The position numbers were made by a program, and so were the translations under genes. Shown here piece by piece: positions 1-6,400 of a DNA stretch of 6,754 bases; the first letter of the stretch is position 1, and each line of letters starts with the position of its first letter. The notes beneath the pieces are model-generated. The model ran no database searches and was not told where the DNA came from. It saw only the letters and a program-made list of their open reading frames with translations. The DNA comes from Bryobacteraceae bacterium (GTDB lineage: Bacteria > Acidobacteriota > Terriglobia > Bryobacterales > Bryobacteraceae), in the NCBI GenBank assembly GCA_030039005.1, contig JASHQT010000594.1, forward strand, positions 1 to 6,754, written 5' to 3'.

Positions 1-72
1 TTGACGATCATCCCGGCACCATTCGATCCGAAATCCATGCCATCCTTGGATGATTATGATTCAATGGATTAA
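1..72 (+). CDS. possible C-terminal tail of an upstream gene (partial, unidentified)
   Basis: Frame 1 is open from the window edge to a TAA at 70-72. It reads as a short acidic tail ending in LDDYDSMD, 51 bases before the radical SAM start. The composition is protein-like, but 23 codons are too few to identify a family. A competing reading exists: frame 3 is open from base 3 to a TGA at 51-53 and ends TIRSEIHAILG, which also looks protein-like. At most one of the two can be the real tail, and the sequence does not decide between them. No function is proposed. Confidence 0.3.
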   Translation: MTIIPAPFDPKSMPSLDDYDSMD

Positions 73-77
73 CTCGT

Positions 78-89
78 TTGGGCGCCCAA
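78..89. repeat. 12-bp perfect palindrome in the leader of the radical SAM gene
   Basis: TTGGGCGCCCAA equals its own reverse complement. It lies 34 bases before the radical SAM ATG, in the only non-coding stretch on that side. It could be the operator of a dimeric regulator. As an RNA hairpin it would give only a 4-bp stem with a 4-base loop and has no T-run after it, so it is a poor terminator. Its function is unknown. Confidence 0.35.
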
Positions 90-123
90 CCAAGCGGCAA
101 GTAACACAAGCGCTAAGTTAGAA

Positions 124-1158
124 ATGAGCTACTGGGGATTCAAATTTCGCCGGGACCTGCGGGCGCTTCGCCGCCGCGTGCGGGAATGGAAGATGATTCT
201 GCGCGGCCTGGCGTCCACCAGCCATCCCGTCATGGCGCACATCATCCCCATCCGCCGCTGCAATCTCTCCTGCGCCTATTGCAACGAGTACGATGATTTT
301 TCGAAACCCGTGCCGTTTGAAACCATGACCGAGCGGCTGGATCAGCTTGCGCGCCTGGGCACCACCATCGTGACCTTCAGCGGCGGCGAGCCGCTGCTGC
401 ATCCCGATCTCGACCGGCTGATCGCGCACGTGCGTAGCCGGGGCATGATCGCCGGCATGATCACCAACGGCTATCTGCTCACCCCGCAGCGCGTGCATCA
501 GCTCAACGACGCCGGCCTGGATCACATGCAGATCTCGATCGACAACGTGATGCCGGACGATGTGTCGAAGAAAAGCCTCAAGGTTCTGGACAAGAAACTC
601 CAGATCCTGTCCGAGCACGCGCTGTTTCACGTAAACATCAATTCGGTGCTCGGCGGCGGCATTCAGAGTCCCGAGGACGCGCTGGTGGTGGGTAAGCGGG
701 CGCTGGAGCTGAGCTTCACGTCCACGGTCGGGATCATTCACGATGGCGACGGGCAGTTGCGGCCCATCGGCGAGCGCGAACGCAAGGTGTTCCTGGCGAT
801 GAAGAACTTCGAGAAGAAGAATTTCTCGCAGATAAATTACTACCAGGACGACATCGCCAACGGGCGTCCCAGCGACTGGCGTTGCCGCGCGGGCGGCCGC
901 TATTTGTACATTTGCGAGGACGGCCTGGTGCATTACTGCTCGCAGCAGCGCGGTTATCCGGCCAAGCCTTTGGCTGAATACACCGTAGACGACATCCGCC
1001 GCGAATATCTGACCGAGAAGGGCTGCGCGCCCATGTGCACCATTTCCTGCGTGCGCCAGATCTCGTACTTCGATAATTGGCGCGACCCGCAGACCATCCC
1101 CAGCGCCGCACCGGCCGAGCGCGAACCGCTGGTGCAGATCCAATCCAGCGGGAACTGA
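124..1158 (+). CDS. radical SAM protein with SPASM-like cysteine-rich C-terminus
   Basis: This 344-residue protein is a radical SAM enzyme. The cluster motif CNLSCAYC (Cys46, Cys50, Cys53) follows a beta-strand-like HIIPIRR segment. The SAM-binding GGEP is at 87-90, and a TNGYLL segment near 114-119 fits the partial TIM barrel. Such enzymes bind a [4Fe-4S] cluster and cleave S-adenosylmethionine to a 5'-deoxyadenosyl radical. The C-terminal part has six further cysteines (254, 264, 272, 301, 305, 309), including a C-x9-C-EDG-x4-C run and CAPMCTISC. This resembles the SPASM/twitch auxiliary-cluster domains of peptide- and enzyme-modifying family members. The basic N-terminal 30 residues precede the barrel. 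The ATG at 124 is the only start after the in-frame stop at 70-72; the ribosome site is weak. No precursor peptide is visible nearby, so the substrate is unknown. Radical SAM assignment is firm; the SPASM label is likely. Confidence 0.93.
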   Translation: MSYWGFKFRRDLRALRRRVREWKMILRGLASTSHPVMAHIIPIRRCNLSCAYCNEYDDFSKPVPFETMTERLDQLARLGTTIVTFSGGEPLLHPDLDRLIAHVRSRGMIAGMITNGYLLTPQRVHQLNDAGLDHMQISIDNVMPDDVSKKSLKVLDKKLQILSEHALFHVNINSVLGGGIQSPEDALVVGKRALELSFTSTVGIIHDGDGQLRPIGERERKVFLAMKNFEKKNFSQINYYQDDIANGRPSDWRCRAGGRYLYICEDGLVHYCSQQRGYPAKPLAEYTVDDIRREYLTEKGCAPMCTISCVRQISYFDNWRDPQTIPSAAPAEREPLVQIQSSGN

Positions 1159-1200
1159 TTCTCAGCCACCGATGAATGGGGATCTCGGTATCAGGTGCCT

Positions 1201-1476
1201 TTAGGGCCATTTCTGCGCGCCATGCAGGATGCGCAGGATGTGGATGGCGTCATTGCTGATTCGATAGACGACGATATAGGGCAGCGGTGAAAGCACCAGT
1301 TCCCGGGTTCCTTCTTTCCTGCCGGGGCGCCCACGATAGGGAAATTGCAAGAGGGCAGCGGGGGCGTGGTAGATGGCCCGCAGCAACTCCCTCGCGTGCG
1401 GCGGCGTGTGCTCAAACAAATAATTTGTGATGCGTTCCAGGTCGTCGGCGGCTTCCTCCGACCAGCGCAGTTGCAT
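1201..1476 (-). CDS. ParE/RelE-superfamily toxin
   Basis: This 91-residue protein has the expected length and layout of a ParE/RelE-fold toxin. Two N-terminal helices carry an early WSEEAADDLERI segment. A central FPYRGRPGRKEGTREL stretch (45-60) leads to the beta-strand PYIVVYRI (66-73), and it ends with ILRILHGAQKWP. The R-x-G...GTREL...PYIVVYR...ILHG.Q pattern is diagnostic of the ParE/RelE superfamily. RelE members cleave mRNA on the ribosome and ParE members poison DNA gyrase; the sequence alone does not tell which applies here. The ATG at 1476 follows directly on the TAG of the antitoxin gene with no gap and no own Shine-Dalgarno, so translation is probably coupled. It converges on the radical SAM gene, with 42 bases between the stops. 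Confidence in the family is high, in the target low. Confidence 0.88.
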   Translation of the reverse strand: MQLRWSEEAADDLERITNYLFEHTPPHARELLRAIYHAPAALLQFPYRGRPGRKEGTRELVLSPLPYIVVYRISNDAIHILRILHGAQKWP

Positions 1477-1716
1477 CTAGAGGCGCGAATGCTTTTCAGC
1501 GATCAACTTCTCAAGCCGCGCACCGACTTCTTCGTGCGTCAAAAGCTCACCCCGGTCGCTAGACGCCAAGCCTTTTTCGACTTCGCGGATAAACCACTCA
1601 TCGTAATCGACAAAGCGCGCGATGGCTTCTTGCGCGAGGGCTTCGGCATCTCGGGCTTGCACAGCGGCGAGCCGGTTCAGCTTGGCTTCCACATCGGGAT
1701 CGAGGTGAACTTCCAT
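1477..1716 (-). CDS. ribbon-helix-helix (CopG/ParD-like) antitoxin
   Basis: This 79-residue acidic protein lies immediately upstream of the toxin gene. The first 40 residues fit a ribbon-helix-helix DNA-binding module: strand MEVHLDP, helix DVEAKLNRLAAVQ, then helix AEALAQEAIARFVDY. The rest, from about WFIREVEKG onward with GELLTHEEVGARLEKLI, is the charged tail that typically wraps the toxin. The expected role is to neutralise the ParE/RelE toxin and repress the shared promoter as a dimer. The ATG at 1716 fits the usual N-terminus of the fold. A GAAGG lies only two bases before the ATG, too close for efficient ribosome binding. The N-terminus resembles the partial gene at 6696 (MEVH followed by x-P-x-x-x-AK). 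The alternative of an unpaired CopG regulator is unlikely given the adjacent toxin. Confidence 0.82.
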   Translation of the reverse strand: MEVHLDPDVEAKLNRLAAVQARDAEALAQEAIARFVDYDEWFIREVEKGLASSDRGELLTHEEVGARLEKLIAEKHSRL

Positions 1717-1723
1717 CGCCTTC

Positions 1724-1752
1724 AGAGTAAAGATTTCAGGATATTAAGTCAA
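1724..1752 (-). promoter_or_regulatory. candidate promoter of the RHH/ParE toxin-antitoxin operon
   Basis: On the minus strand a TTGACT (-35, 1752-1747) is followed after 17 bases by TACTCT (-10, 1729-1724). The -35 matches consensus at five of six positions and the -10 at three of six. Only seven bases separate the -10 from the antitoxin ATG, which implies a leaderless transcript. A TTCAG direct repeat (1721-1725 and 1735-1739 on the + strand) flanks the -10 and could be part of an operator. Confidence 0.35.
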
Positions 1753-1818
1753 CGGGCGAAGCTAAACATTGCTTTCTCATTCTGTACTAATGTGTGGTAA
1801 AGGGGATATTCGTACCAA

Positions 1819-2427
1819 ATGGTGTCCGTCCTCCTATCCGCGGTATCCCTGGCGATATCCGTTATGGTCGCCTGGCTTTCGCTGTTTCGCCGAGGCAATC
1901 TAGGCATGACACAACCGATGCTCCTAGGCTTTCTTCATGAGGACCTCCGGCCGAAGATCTTTTTCCGGGTCATGCTCTACGCTACCGGCAAACGCGGCCA
2001 TATCGTCGAGGCGATTTACCTGACGGTGCAGCGCGCGGGTTCGACCCACATATTCAACTTTTGGATGTACGGCGAAACGAAGGATCTGAAGATTGGCAGC
2101 GGACTTCGAGTCGGTGAAGAAGGGGTTTCTTATAACCATCATTTTCTTCCACCGAGAGACGATTCGTCGTTTACGTTCGCGGCTGGCGAGTACGTCATCG
2201 ACGTCCACGCAAGGATTCTTAACCGGAGCGCGCCGGTGCATCTCTCGAGTGTCAAGGTTTCACTTGCGCCCGAATTGGCCGGGGCACTGCTCGACCTCAG
2301 AAAGGGTGTGCTATTTACGTGGAGACCGGATTCGCAAACCTATCGCGCAGAGGTATCCGAGCCGCTGAGCAGCGGATACGCACGTTCGGTTTCTGGCGCG
2401 GGAACGGCAAGATTGCCCTGGGCTTAA
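1819..2427 (+). CDS. hypothetical protein with one N-terminal membrane segment
   Basis: I do not recognise a family for this 202-residue protein. Residues 2-23 form one uninterrupted hydrophobic segment (VLLSAVSLAISVMVAWLSLF) followed by RR, so it is probably a signal-anchored membrane protein. The positive-inside rule then puts the soluble part in the cytoplasm. That part is rich in alternating beta-strand-like stretches (KIFFRVMLY, VEAIYLTVQ, HIFNFWMYG, SFTFAAGEYVIDVHARI), suggesting a beta-sandwich-like domain. No catalytic motif is visible. The ATG at 1819 is the first start after an in-frame TAA at 1798-1800; an AGGGGA lies 12 bases before it. It is divergent from the adjacent toxin-antitoxin pair and converges on the trans-sulfuration gene. 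Codon use looks more A/T-tolerant than in the neighbours, compatible with acquisition together with the TA pair. Confidence 0.75.
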   Translation: MVSVLLSAVSLAISVMVAWLSLFRRGNLGMTQPMLLGFLHEDLRPKIFFRVMLYATGKRGHIVEAIYLTVQRAGSTHIFNFWMYGETKDLKIGSGLRVGEEGVSYNHHFLPPRDDSSFTFAAGEYVIDVHARILNRSAPVHLSSVKVSLAPELAGALLDLRKGVLFTWRPDSQTYRAEVSEPLSSGYARSVSGAGTARLPWA

Positions 2428-2461
2428 GCATAAGCTGATGATGGGTCCGGGCCAATATGGC

Positions 2462-3652
2462 CTAGCTCAGCGCCTGGTCCAGATCCGCGATAATATCGTC
2501 CACCGCCTCGATCCCCGCGCAGAGGCGCACCAAACCATCGGTGATCCCCATGCGCTGGCGTTGCTTGGGCGCGATCTCGCGGTGCGACGCGATGGCCGGG
2601 TACAGCAGCAGGCTGTGAACGTCGCCGAGTGACGTCCCGCGCACCACCAGTTGCAGCTTATTCATGAAGCGGAACACATCTTCTTTGTTCGCGTCCTTGA
2701 TCTCGAAGGGCACCAGCGCGCCGTAGGGGCCATCCGGAAGCAGCCGCCGGATCACCGCGGCATCAGGATGCTTCGGATCGGCGAGGTAATGCACACGCGC
2801 CACTCGGCGGTGCGACTCCAGCCACGTCGCAATCCGGCAAGCATTCGCGCACTGGCGCTCCATGCGCAGCGGAAAGGTCTTGATGCCGCGCAGCGTGAGG
2901 AAACTCTCGAACGGCCCGAGCACCGGTCCCATGGTGCGCGAAAGCGACCGCAGCACTTCGGCGTGATCCGCATCGGCTACCACCACGCCGCCTAGCACGT
3001 CGCCATGGCCGGCCAGGAACTTGGTCAGGCTATGAACGGAAAAGTTGGCGCCGTGTTCGAGCGGGCGTATCATGAGCGGTGTCGCGAACGTATTGTCGAC
3101 CAGCAGCGCCGCGCCGGCCGCGCGCGCCAGCTCCGCGATGCGATCCAGGTCGCCCACGCGCAGCAGTGGATTCGAGATGGTCTCCATGACGATGCAGCCG
3201 GGTTTTGTTTCGGCAATTTTCCGCTCGACGGCCGTTAAGTCGCACGTGTCGGCCAAATTCAGCTCGATGCCCAGCGGCTCCATGATCTGCGCGAGCAGAG
3301 CCGTCGTGGTGCCGTAGAGATTATTGGCCGCCAGCACCGACTTGCGCCGGTCCGTCAACGCCGCCAGTAGCGCCAGGTGAATGGCCGCCATTCCGGATGA
3401 GCACACCTGCGCGAGCGCGCCCGATTCGAGCTCGTTCAGCAGCTCTTCGAGGCCCGAGCGCGTGGGATTGTCGTAGCGGCCGTAGCAGAAACCCGGCTCT
3501 TCGCGTCCCAGCACGCGATCGAGTTTCGCGACATCTTCGTAGATGTAGGTAGTCGCCGTGTAAATCGGCGTGGACGACGGCACGAACGCTCCGGGCGCGT
3601 CCGGATTGCGCTTGCGGTCGCCGGCATGAACCGCCTTCGTTTCAATTTTCAT
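2462..3652 (-). CDS. trans-sulfuration family PLP-dependent enzyme (cystathionine gamma-synthase/gamma-lyase type)
   Basis: This 396-residue protein is full length for the Cys/Met-metabolism PLP enzymes (fold type I). Visible hallmarks are YGRYDNPT with the neighbouring-subunit Tyr57 and Arg59, the phosphate-binding SSGMAA near 85-90, and PLP-stacking Tyr113 in NLYGTT. Asp186 in LLVDNTFATP, the PLP-binding Lys211 in SLTKF, and the late GLVRLCAGIE with a substrate-carboxylate Arg near 376 complete the set. The family catalyses gamma-replacement or elimination: joining cysteine to an activated homoserine, or cleaving cystathionine to cysteine. Thr115 occupies the position of the cysteine typical of methionine gamma-lyase, arguing against that enzyme. 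Synthase, lyase and sulfhydrylase cannot be separated from sequence alone. The ATG at 3652 lies two bases after the cysS stop, with a good ribosome site inside the cysS end, so it is the last gene of the minus-strand run. Confidence 0.93.
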   Translation of the reverse strand: MKIETKAVHAGDRKRNPDAPGAFVPSSTPIYTATTYIYEDVAKLDRVLGREEPGFCYGRYDNPTRSGLEELLNELESGALAQVCSSGMAAIHLALLAALTDRRKSVLAANNLYGTTTALLAQIMEPLGIELNLADTCDLTAVERKIAETKPGCIVMETISNPLLRVGDLDRIAELARAAGAALLVDNTFATPLMIRPLEHGANFSVHSLTKFLAGHGDVLGGVVVADADHAEVLRSLSRTMGPVLGPFESFLTLRGIKTFPLRMERQCANACRIATWLESHRRVARVHYLADPKHPDAAVIRRLLPDGPYGALVPFEIKDANKEDVFRFMNKLQLVVRGTSLGDVHSLLLYPAIASHREIAPKQRQRMGITDGLVRLCAGIEAVDDIIADLDQALS

Positions 3653-3654
3653 GA

Positions 3655-5055
3655 CTACTTCCTCTTCCAGCGGATACCTTCTTTAGTGTCTTCCAAGACG
3701 ATCCCGGCGTCCATCAGCTCCTTCCGGATCTCATCGCTGCGCGCGAAATTGCGCGCCTTTTTCGCGGCGTTACGCTCGGCGATCAATTCTTCCACGCGCG
3801 CATCGGACAAGCCGCCTTCGGTCTTGGTCGGCTCCAGCACGGCGAAGATGCGATCAAAACGGTCCAGCAAATCGAGTGCCGGCATTGTGTTCCCGGCGCG
3901 AAACCCGCCCGCATCCATGGCCGTGTTGGCGTCGCGTACAAATTCGAACAGCGCGGCCAGCGCCTCGGCGGTGTTCAGGTCGTCGTCCAGGCTGTCTTCG
4001 AATTGGCGGCACGCCGCTTGCGTTCTCTCCACAAGCATTTCGTTCATTCCGTCGGGATACTTGTCGGTCTCCAGGCGCAGCTTGAAATTCCGCAGCCGCT
4101 CGATGGCCGTCGCCGCTGCCTTCAAACCTTCGAAGGTGAAATTCAGTTTCTTGCGATACGGCACCGACGCCAGCAGATAGCGCACCACTTCCGGCTGGTA
4201 GCCTTCCGCCATCAAATCGCGCAGCGTGAAAAAATTCCCCGCCGATTTCGCCATTTTCTGCGATTCGACGTTCAAAAACTCTGAGTGCAGCCAGAAGCGC
4301 GCGAACGGCTTGGACGTGATCGCCTCCGACTGCGCGATCTCGTTCTCGTGATGCGGAAAAATCAGGTCCACGCCGCCCGCGTGGATGTCGAGCGTCGCGC
4401 CCAGGTACTTCATCGCCATCGCCGAGCACTCGATGTGCCAGCCCGGCCGCCCCGGTCCGATCTCGCTTTCCCAAAACAGCTCGCCGTCCTTGGGCGCCTT
4501 CCATAAGACAAAATCGCGCGCGTTTGCTTTATCGTATTCGTCCACGTCCACGCGCGCGCCGGCGCGAATGCCCGAGAAATCGTTGTGCGAGAGCTTGCCG
4601 TAGCCCGGAAAATTGGCGATGCGATAATACACCGACCCGTCGCTTTGGTAAGTAAACCCGCGTTCGCCGAGTTTTTCGATCGCTTCCACCATCTCCGGAA
4701 TGTGCTCGGTCGCTTTCGACAAGACTTCCGGCCGCTGCAGCCGAAGCGCGGCGCTGTCTTCGAGAAACGCCTGGGTGTACTTGGACGTGTACTCGGCGAT
4801 TGACTTGTGTTCGGCCGCGGCGTTGCGAATAATCTTGTCATCCACGTCCGTGATGTTCATCACGTGCTGCATTTCGTAGCCGCGATAAATCAACCAGCGC
4901 CGCAGGATGTCTTCAAACGTAAAAGTCCGCAGGTTGCCGATGTGCGCGTAGTTGTAAACCGTGGGACCGCACGTATACATGCGCACGGTGTTGCCTTCGA
5001 GCGGCTGAAAATTCTCGACTTGCTGCGTAAGAGTGTTATAGAAGCGAAGGGCCAT
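3655..5055 (-). CDS. cysS: cysteinyl-tRNA synthetase
   Basis: This 466-residue protein is a class I aminoacyl-tRNA synthetase that charges tRNA(Cys) with cysteine in the cytoplasm, an essential step. The N-terminus reads MYTCGPTVYNYAHIGNLRT, containing the HIGH-type signature (HIGN, 38-41) and zinc ligand Cys29. The other zinc ligands are Cys210 in GWHIECSAM, and His235 and Glu239 in FPHHENEIAQ. ITDVDDKI (68-75) is another family hallmark. The second ATP-site signature is KMAKS (267-271), a variant of KMSKS. The helical anticodon-binding part follows, with EALAALFEFVRDAN and the C-terminal LDARVEEL-like region ending in GIRWKRK. Length matches the Escherichia coli enzyme closely. It begins seven bases after the methyltransferase stop with only a weak GAGA ribosome site, and is followed two bases later by the trans-sulfuration gene. 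Confidence 0.98.
   Translation of the reverse strand: MALRFYNTLTQQVENFQPLEGNTVRMYTCGPTVYNYAHIGNLRTFTFEDILRRWLIYRGYEMQHVMNITDVDDKIIRNAAAEHKSIAEYTSKYTQAFLEDSAALRLQRPEVLSKATEHIPEMVEAIEKLGERGFTYQSDGSVYYRIANFPGYGKLSHNDFSGIRAGARVDVDEYDKANARDFVLWKAPKDGELFWESEIGPGRPGWHIECSAMAMKYLGATLDIHAGGVDLIFPHHENEIAQSEAITSKPFARFWLHSEFLNVESQKMAKSAGNFFTLRDLMAEGYQPEVVRYLLASVPYRKKLNFTFEGLKAAATAIERLRNFKLRLETDKYPDGMNEMLVERTQAACRQFEDSLDDDLNTAEALAALFEFVRDANTAMDAGGFRAGNTMPALDLLDRFDRIFAVLEPTKTEGGLSDARVEELIAERNAAKKARNFARSDEIRKELMDAGIVLEDTKEGIRWKRK
3658..3664 (-). promoter_or_regulatory. Shine-Dalgarno for the trans-sulfuration gene, inside cysS
   Basis: The minus strand reads GAGGAAG five bases before the ATG at 3652, overlapping the last codons of cysS. 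It is the clearest ribosome binding site in the window. It fixes the start and supports co-transcription with cysS. Confidence 0.7.
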
Positions 5056-5062
5056 GAAAGTC

Positions 5063-5710
5063 TCATGTTACCCCAGGCCTGCCGCTCGGCCTCCACGCGA
5101 CCAGCGACTTGGTCCACCCGAAAACACGCTCACGCACGATGGCCGCGCCGGGGAAAAGCGCGCCCAGCTCCGCCGCTGATAGCAAGCGGACCGTTTCCAG
5201 GTAGTGCTTGACGTAAAACTCGCGCTCCGCCTGATTGTGTTTCGTCACCAACCGCCACACGGAGAACCGCCGCAAGATTCCTCGTTGCCACGCACGCGGA
5301 AGCCAGTGAACCAAGGGCGTCCACATGTGCTGCTCCACCGGGAAAAACCGGTTGGGCGTCTGCACCCAGTAGCGCTTGCCCACGCGCGCGATCTCGGCCG
5401 CGAAGCGGGCTTGCGCCGCGGCGTCGCCGACGTGCTCGATCACGGAATTGCTGAATACCAGATCGAAGGATTGATCCGCGAACGGCAGCCGCGCTCCATC
5501 GCCGAGGATCGCGCCTTCGGCTCCTCCGATTTGATGCGGCCAGAACGCCTGGTTCAGAAGGATCACGCGCGGCATCACCGGCGCCGTCCGCCAGATCTCG
5601 ATGGTCCCTCCCACGTCGAGCACGCGCATGCCGGCCGTGAGGCCCACGGTCCGTGCGAGCAACGCCATGCGCCGCGCGCGAAACCGGCGCTGGAGGGAGT
5701 CGAGGAGCAT
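5063..5710 (-). CDS. class I SAM-dependent methyltransferase (Methyltransf_11 type)
   Basis: This 215-residue protein has a Rossmann-fold methyltransferase core. Motif I is VLDVGGT (30-36), a second element GDGARLPFADQSFDLVFSNSV starts at about 70, and IEHV (91-94) is the usual post-motif. TPNRFFPVEQH (118-128) follows the next strand. The C-terminal third, with FYVKHYLETVRLLSAAEL, is a family-specific cap. It transfers a methyl group from S-adenosylmethionine, probably to a small molecule, sugar or lipid; nothing in the sequence names the acceptor. Similar short methyltransferases occur in polysaccharide and secondary-metabolite clusters, but no such genes are visible here. The ATG at 5708-5710 lies six bases after the vapC stop, and the TGA lies seven bases before cysS, so it is probably co-transcribed with both. 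Confidence 0.88.
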   Translation of the reverse strand: MLLDSLQRRFRARRMALLARTVGLTAGMRVLDVGGTIEIWRTAPVMPRVILLNQAFWPHQIGGAEGAILGDGARLPFADQSFDLVFSNSVIEHVGDAAAQARFAAEIARVGKRYWVQTPNRFFPVEQHMWTPLVHWLPRAWQRGILRRFSVWRLVTKHNQAEREFYVKHYLETVRLLSAAELGALFPGAAIVRERVFGWTKSLVAWRPSGRPGVT

Positions 5711-5716
5711 CGAAAC

Positions 5717-6127
5717 TCAGCCGGCGAACGGGTCGATGACGCGCACATCCGCATTCTTGAAATCGGCGTGGTTGCGCGTGACAACGGCGAGACCATGAAC
5801 CAGCGCGGTGGCCGCGATCAGGCTGTCCTTGATGGGCATCGCTTTCCCCTCTCTCCGCAGCCGCGCGAGGAGCTCAGCCCATTTCAAGCCGGTATCGGCG
5901 TCCCACGCAAGACAGTGAAGACGCCCCGCTCCGGCGTCGAACCAGCGCTCGAGCGCGGTCCGCTTCTTTCCTCGAGGCAGGATAAGAATCCGGAATCGCA
6001 GTTCACCCAGAATCACCGGATCGACGGCGATATCCGATGCATGCACGCGAAGCCATTGGATCACGTGCGGGTTCGGAGCCGGCTTCGTGGGCTCGCTCAG
6101 AACGTTGGCGTCTACCAGGTACTTCAC
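5717..6127 (-). CDS. vapC: VapC-type PIN-domain ribonuclease toxin
   Basis: This 136-residue protein is a PIN-domain toxin. The acidic metal-binding residues are visible: Asp6 in YLVDANVLSE, Glu42 in ILGELRF, Asp101 in MPIKDSLIAATAL, and Asp122 in VVTRNHADF. Glycine/arginine-rich ILPRGKKRTALERWF around 48-63 is typical of this subgroup. VapC toxins are Mg-dependent RNases, often cleaving tRNA or rRNA; the target here is unknown. It starts with GTG at 6127, whose bases overlap the TGA of the antitoxin gene by four (GTGA), and has no own ribosome site, indicating translational coupling. The start fits because the family begins directly with a strand leading to the first Asp. All catalytic residues are present, so it looks intact. 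Confidence 0.93.
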   Translation of the reverse strand: MKYLVDANVLSEPTKPAPNPHVIQWLRVHASDIAVDPVILGELRFRILILPRGKKRTALERWFDAGAGRLHCLAWDADTGLKWAELLARLRREGKAMPIKDSLIAATALVHGLAVVTRNHADFKNADVRVIDPFAG

Positions 6128-6354
6128 AAGGAGTCGGTCGATTCAGATTCGATCGGCACGAAGAAGTCCTTGTACGGACAGGCGAGTAGCCAATCGATGG
6201 CGCCTTCGTTCGGCGGAGCCGCACGCCTGATGAGGCGATAGTCCCCGCGATCCAGCCGCTCGATATCAAATTCCTGCCCCGTCTGGATGCGATCCAACCG
6301 CCGAAACTCCGCCGGCAACACGATCTGGCCTTTGGAGGAGACGGTAGTCTTCAT
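6124..6354 (-). CDS. vapB: VapB-like antitoxin, AbrB/SpoVT swapped-hairpin type
   Basis: This 76-residue antitoxin begins MKTTVSSKGQIVLPAEFR, the typical AbrB/MazE swapped-hairpin DNA-binding start. It ends in a toxin-binding tail with WLLACPYKDFFVP and a Ser/Thr/Asp-rich terminus. It should hold VapC inactive and repress its own promoter. The frame stays open upstream to a TTG at 6390, but that would add 12 residues encoded by the promoter and operator. The ATG at 6354 is therefore preferred, since the family always starts close to the T-x-S-x-K-G-Q motif. There is no Shine-Dalgarno before this ATG. Its stop overlaps the vapC GTG by four bases. Confidence 0.9.
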   Translation of the reverse strand: MKTTVSSKGQIVLPAEFRRLDRIQTGQEFDIERLDRGDYRLIRRAAPPNEGAIDWLLACPYKDFFVPIESESTDSL

Positions 6355-6358
6355 ATTG

Positions 6359-6375
6359 GTAAGATAACGTCTTAC
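6359..6375. promoter_or_regulatory. inverted repeat, probable vapBC operator
   Basis: GTAAGA and TCTTAC (6359-6364 and 6370-6375) are perfect inverted half-sites separated by five bases. They cover the proposed -10 element, just upstream of the vapB ATG. AbrB-fold antitoxin dimers bind such dyads to repress their own operon, so this is the expected autoregulatory site. Confidence 0.55.
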
Positions 6376-6390
6376 ATGAGAGGACGTCAA
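6361..6390 (-). promoter_or_regulatory. candidate vapBC promoter
   Basis: On the minus strand TTGACG (-35, 6390-6385; five of six consensus matches) and TATCTT (-10, 6366-6361; four of six) are separated by 18 bases. The -10 ends six bases before the vapB ATG, so transcription would start at or next to the start codon. No other promoter-like pair is obvious before methyltransferase, cysS or the trans-sulfuration gene. Confidence 0.5.
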
Positions 6391-6400
6391 GGGCGGAGTC

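Noticed and set aside
118..1143. A 341-codon open frame on the minus strand opposite the radical SAM gene
   Set aside because: It is antisense to a gene with clear catalytic motifs. The translation has low complexity and no recognisable domain, and long antisense frames are common in GC-rich DNA.
1168..1189. ACCGA/TCGGT hairpin between the radical SAM gene and the ParE-type toxin as a terminator
   Set aside because: A 5-bp stem with a 12-base loop and no following T-run is too weak to call.
1345..1800. A 151-codon + strand frame across the first toxin-antitoxin pair
   Set aside because: It is antisense to two recognisable TA genes that share a precise stop-start junction; no domain is visible in it.
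2450..2462. GGCCA-ATA-TGGCC hairpin between the converging hypothetical and trans-sulfuration genes as a terminator
   Set aside because: The stem is only 5 bp with a 3-base loop, it touches the stop codon, and there is no T-run on either strand.
5204..6241. A 345-codon + strand open frame opposite the methyltransferase and vapBC
   Set aside because: It spans three well-supported genes on the other strand and reads as Arg/His/Pro-rich sequence without motifs.
6355..6390. A longer vapB starting at the TTG at 6390
   Set aside because: The extra 12 residues are encoded by the proposed promoter and dyad, and the AbrB-type family starts right before the conserved TxSxKGQ motif, at the ATG at 6354.
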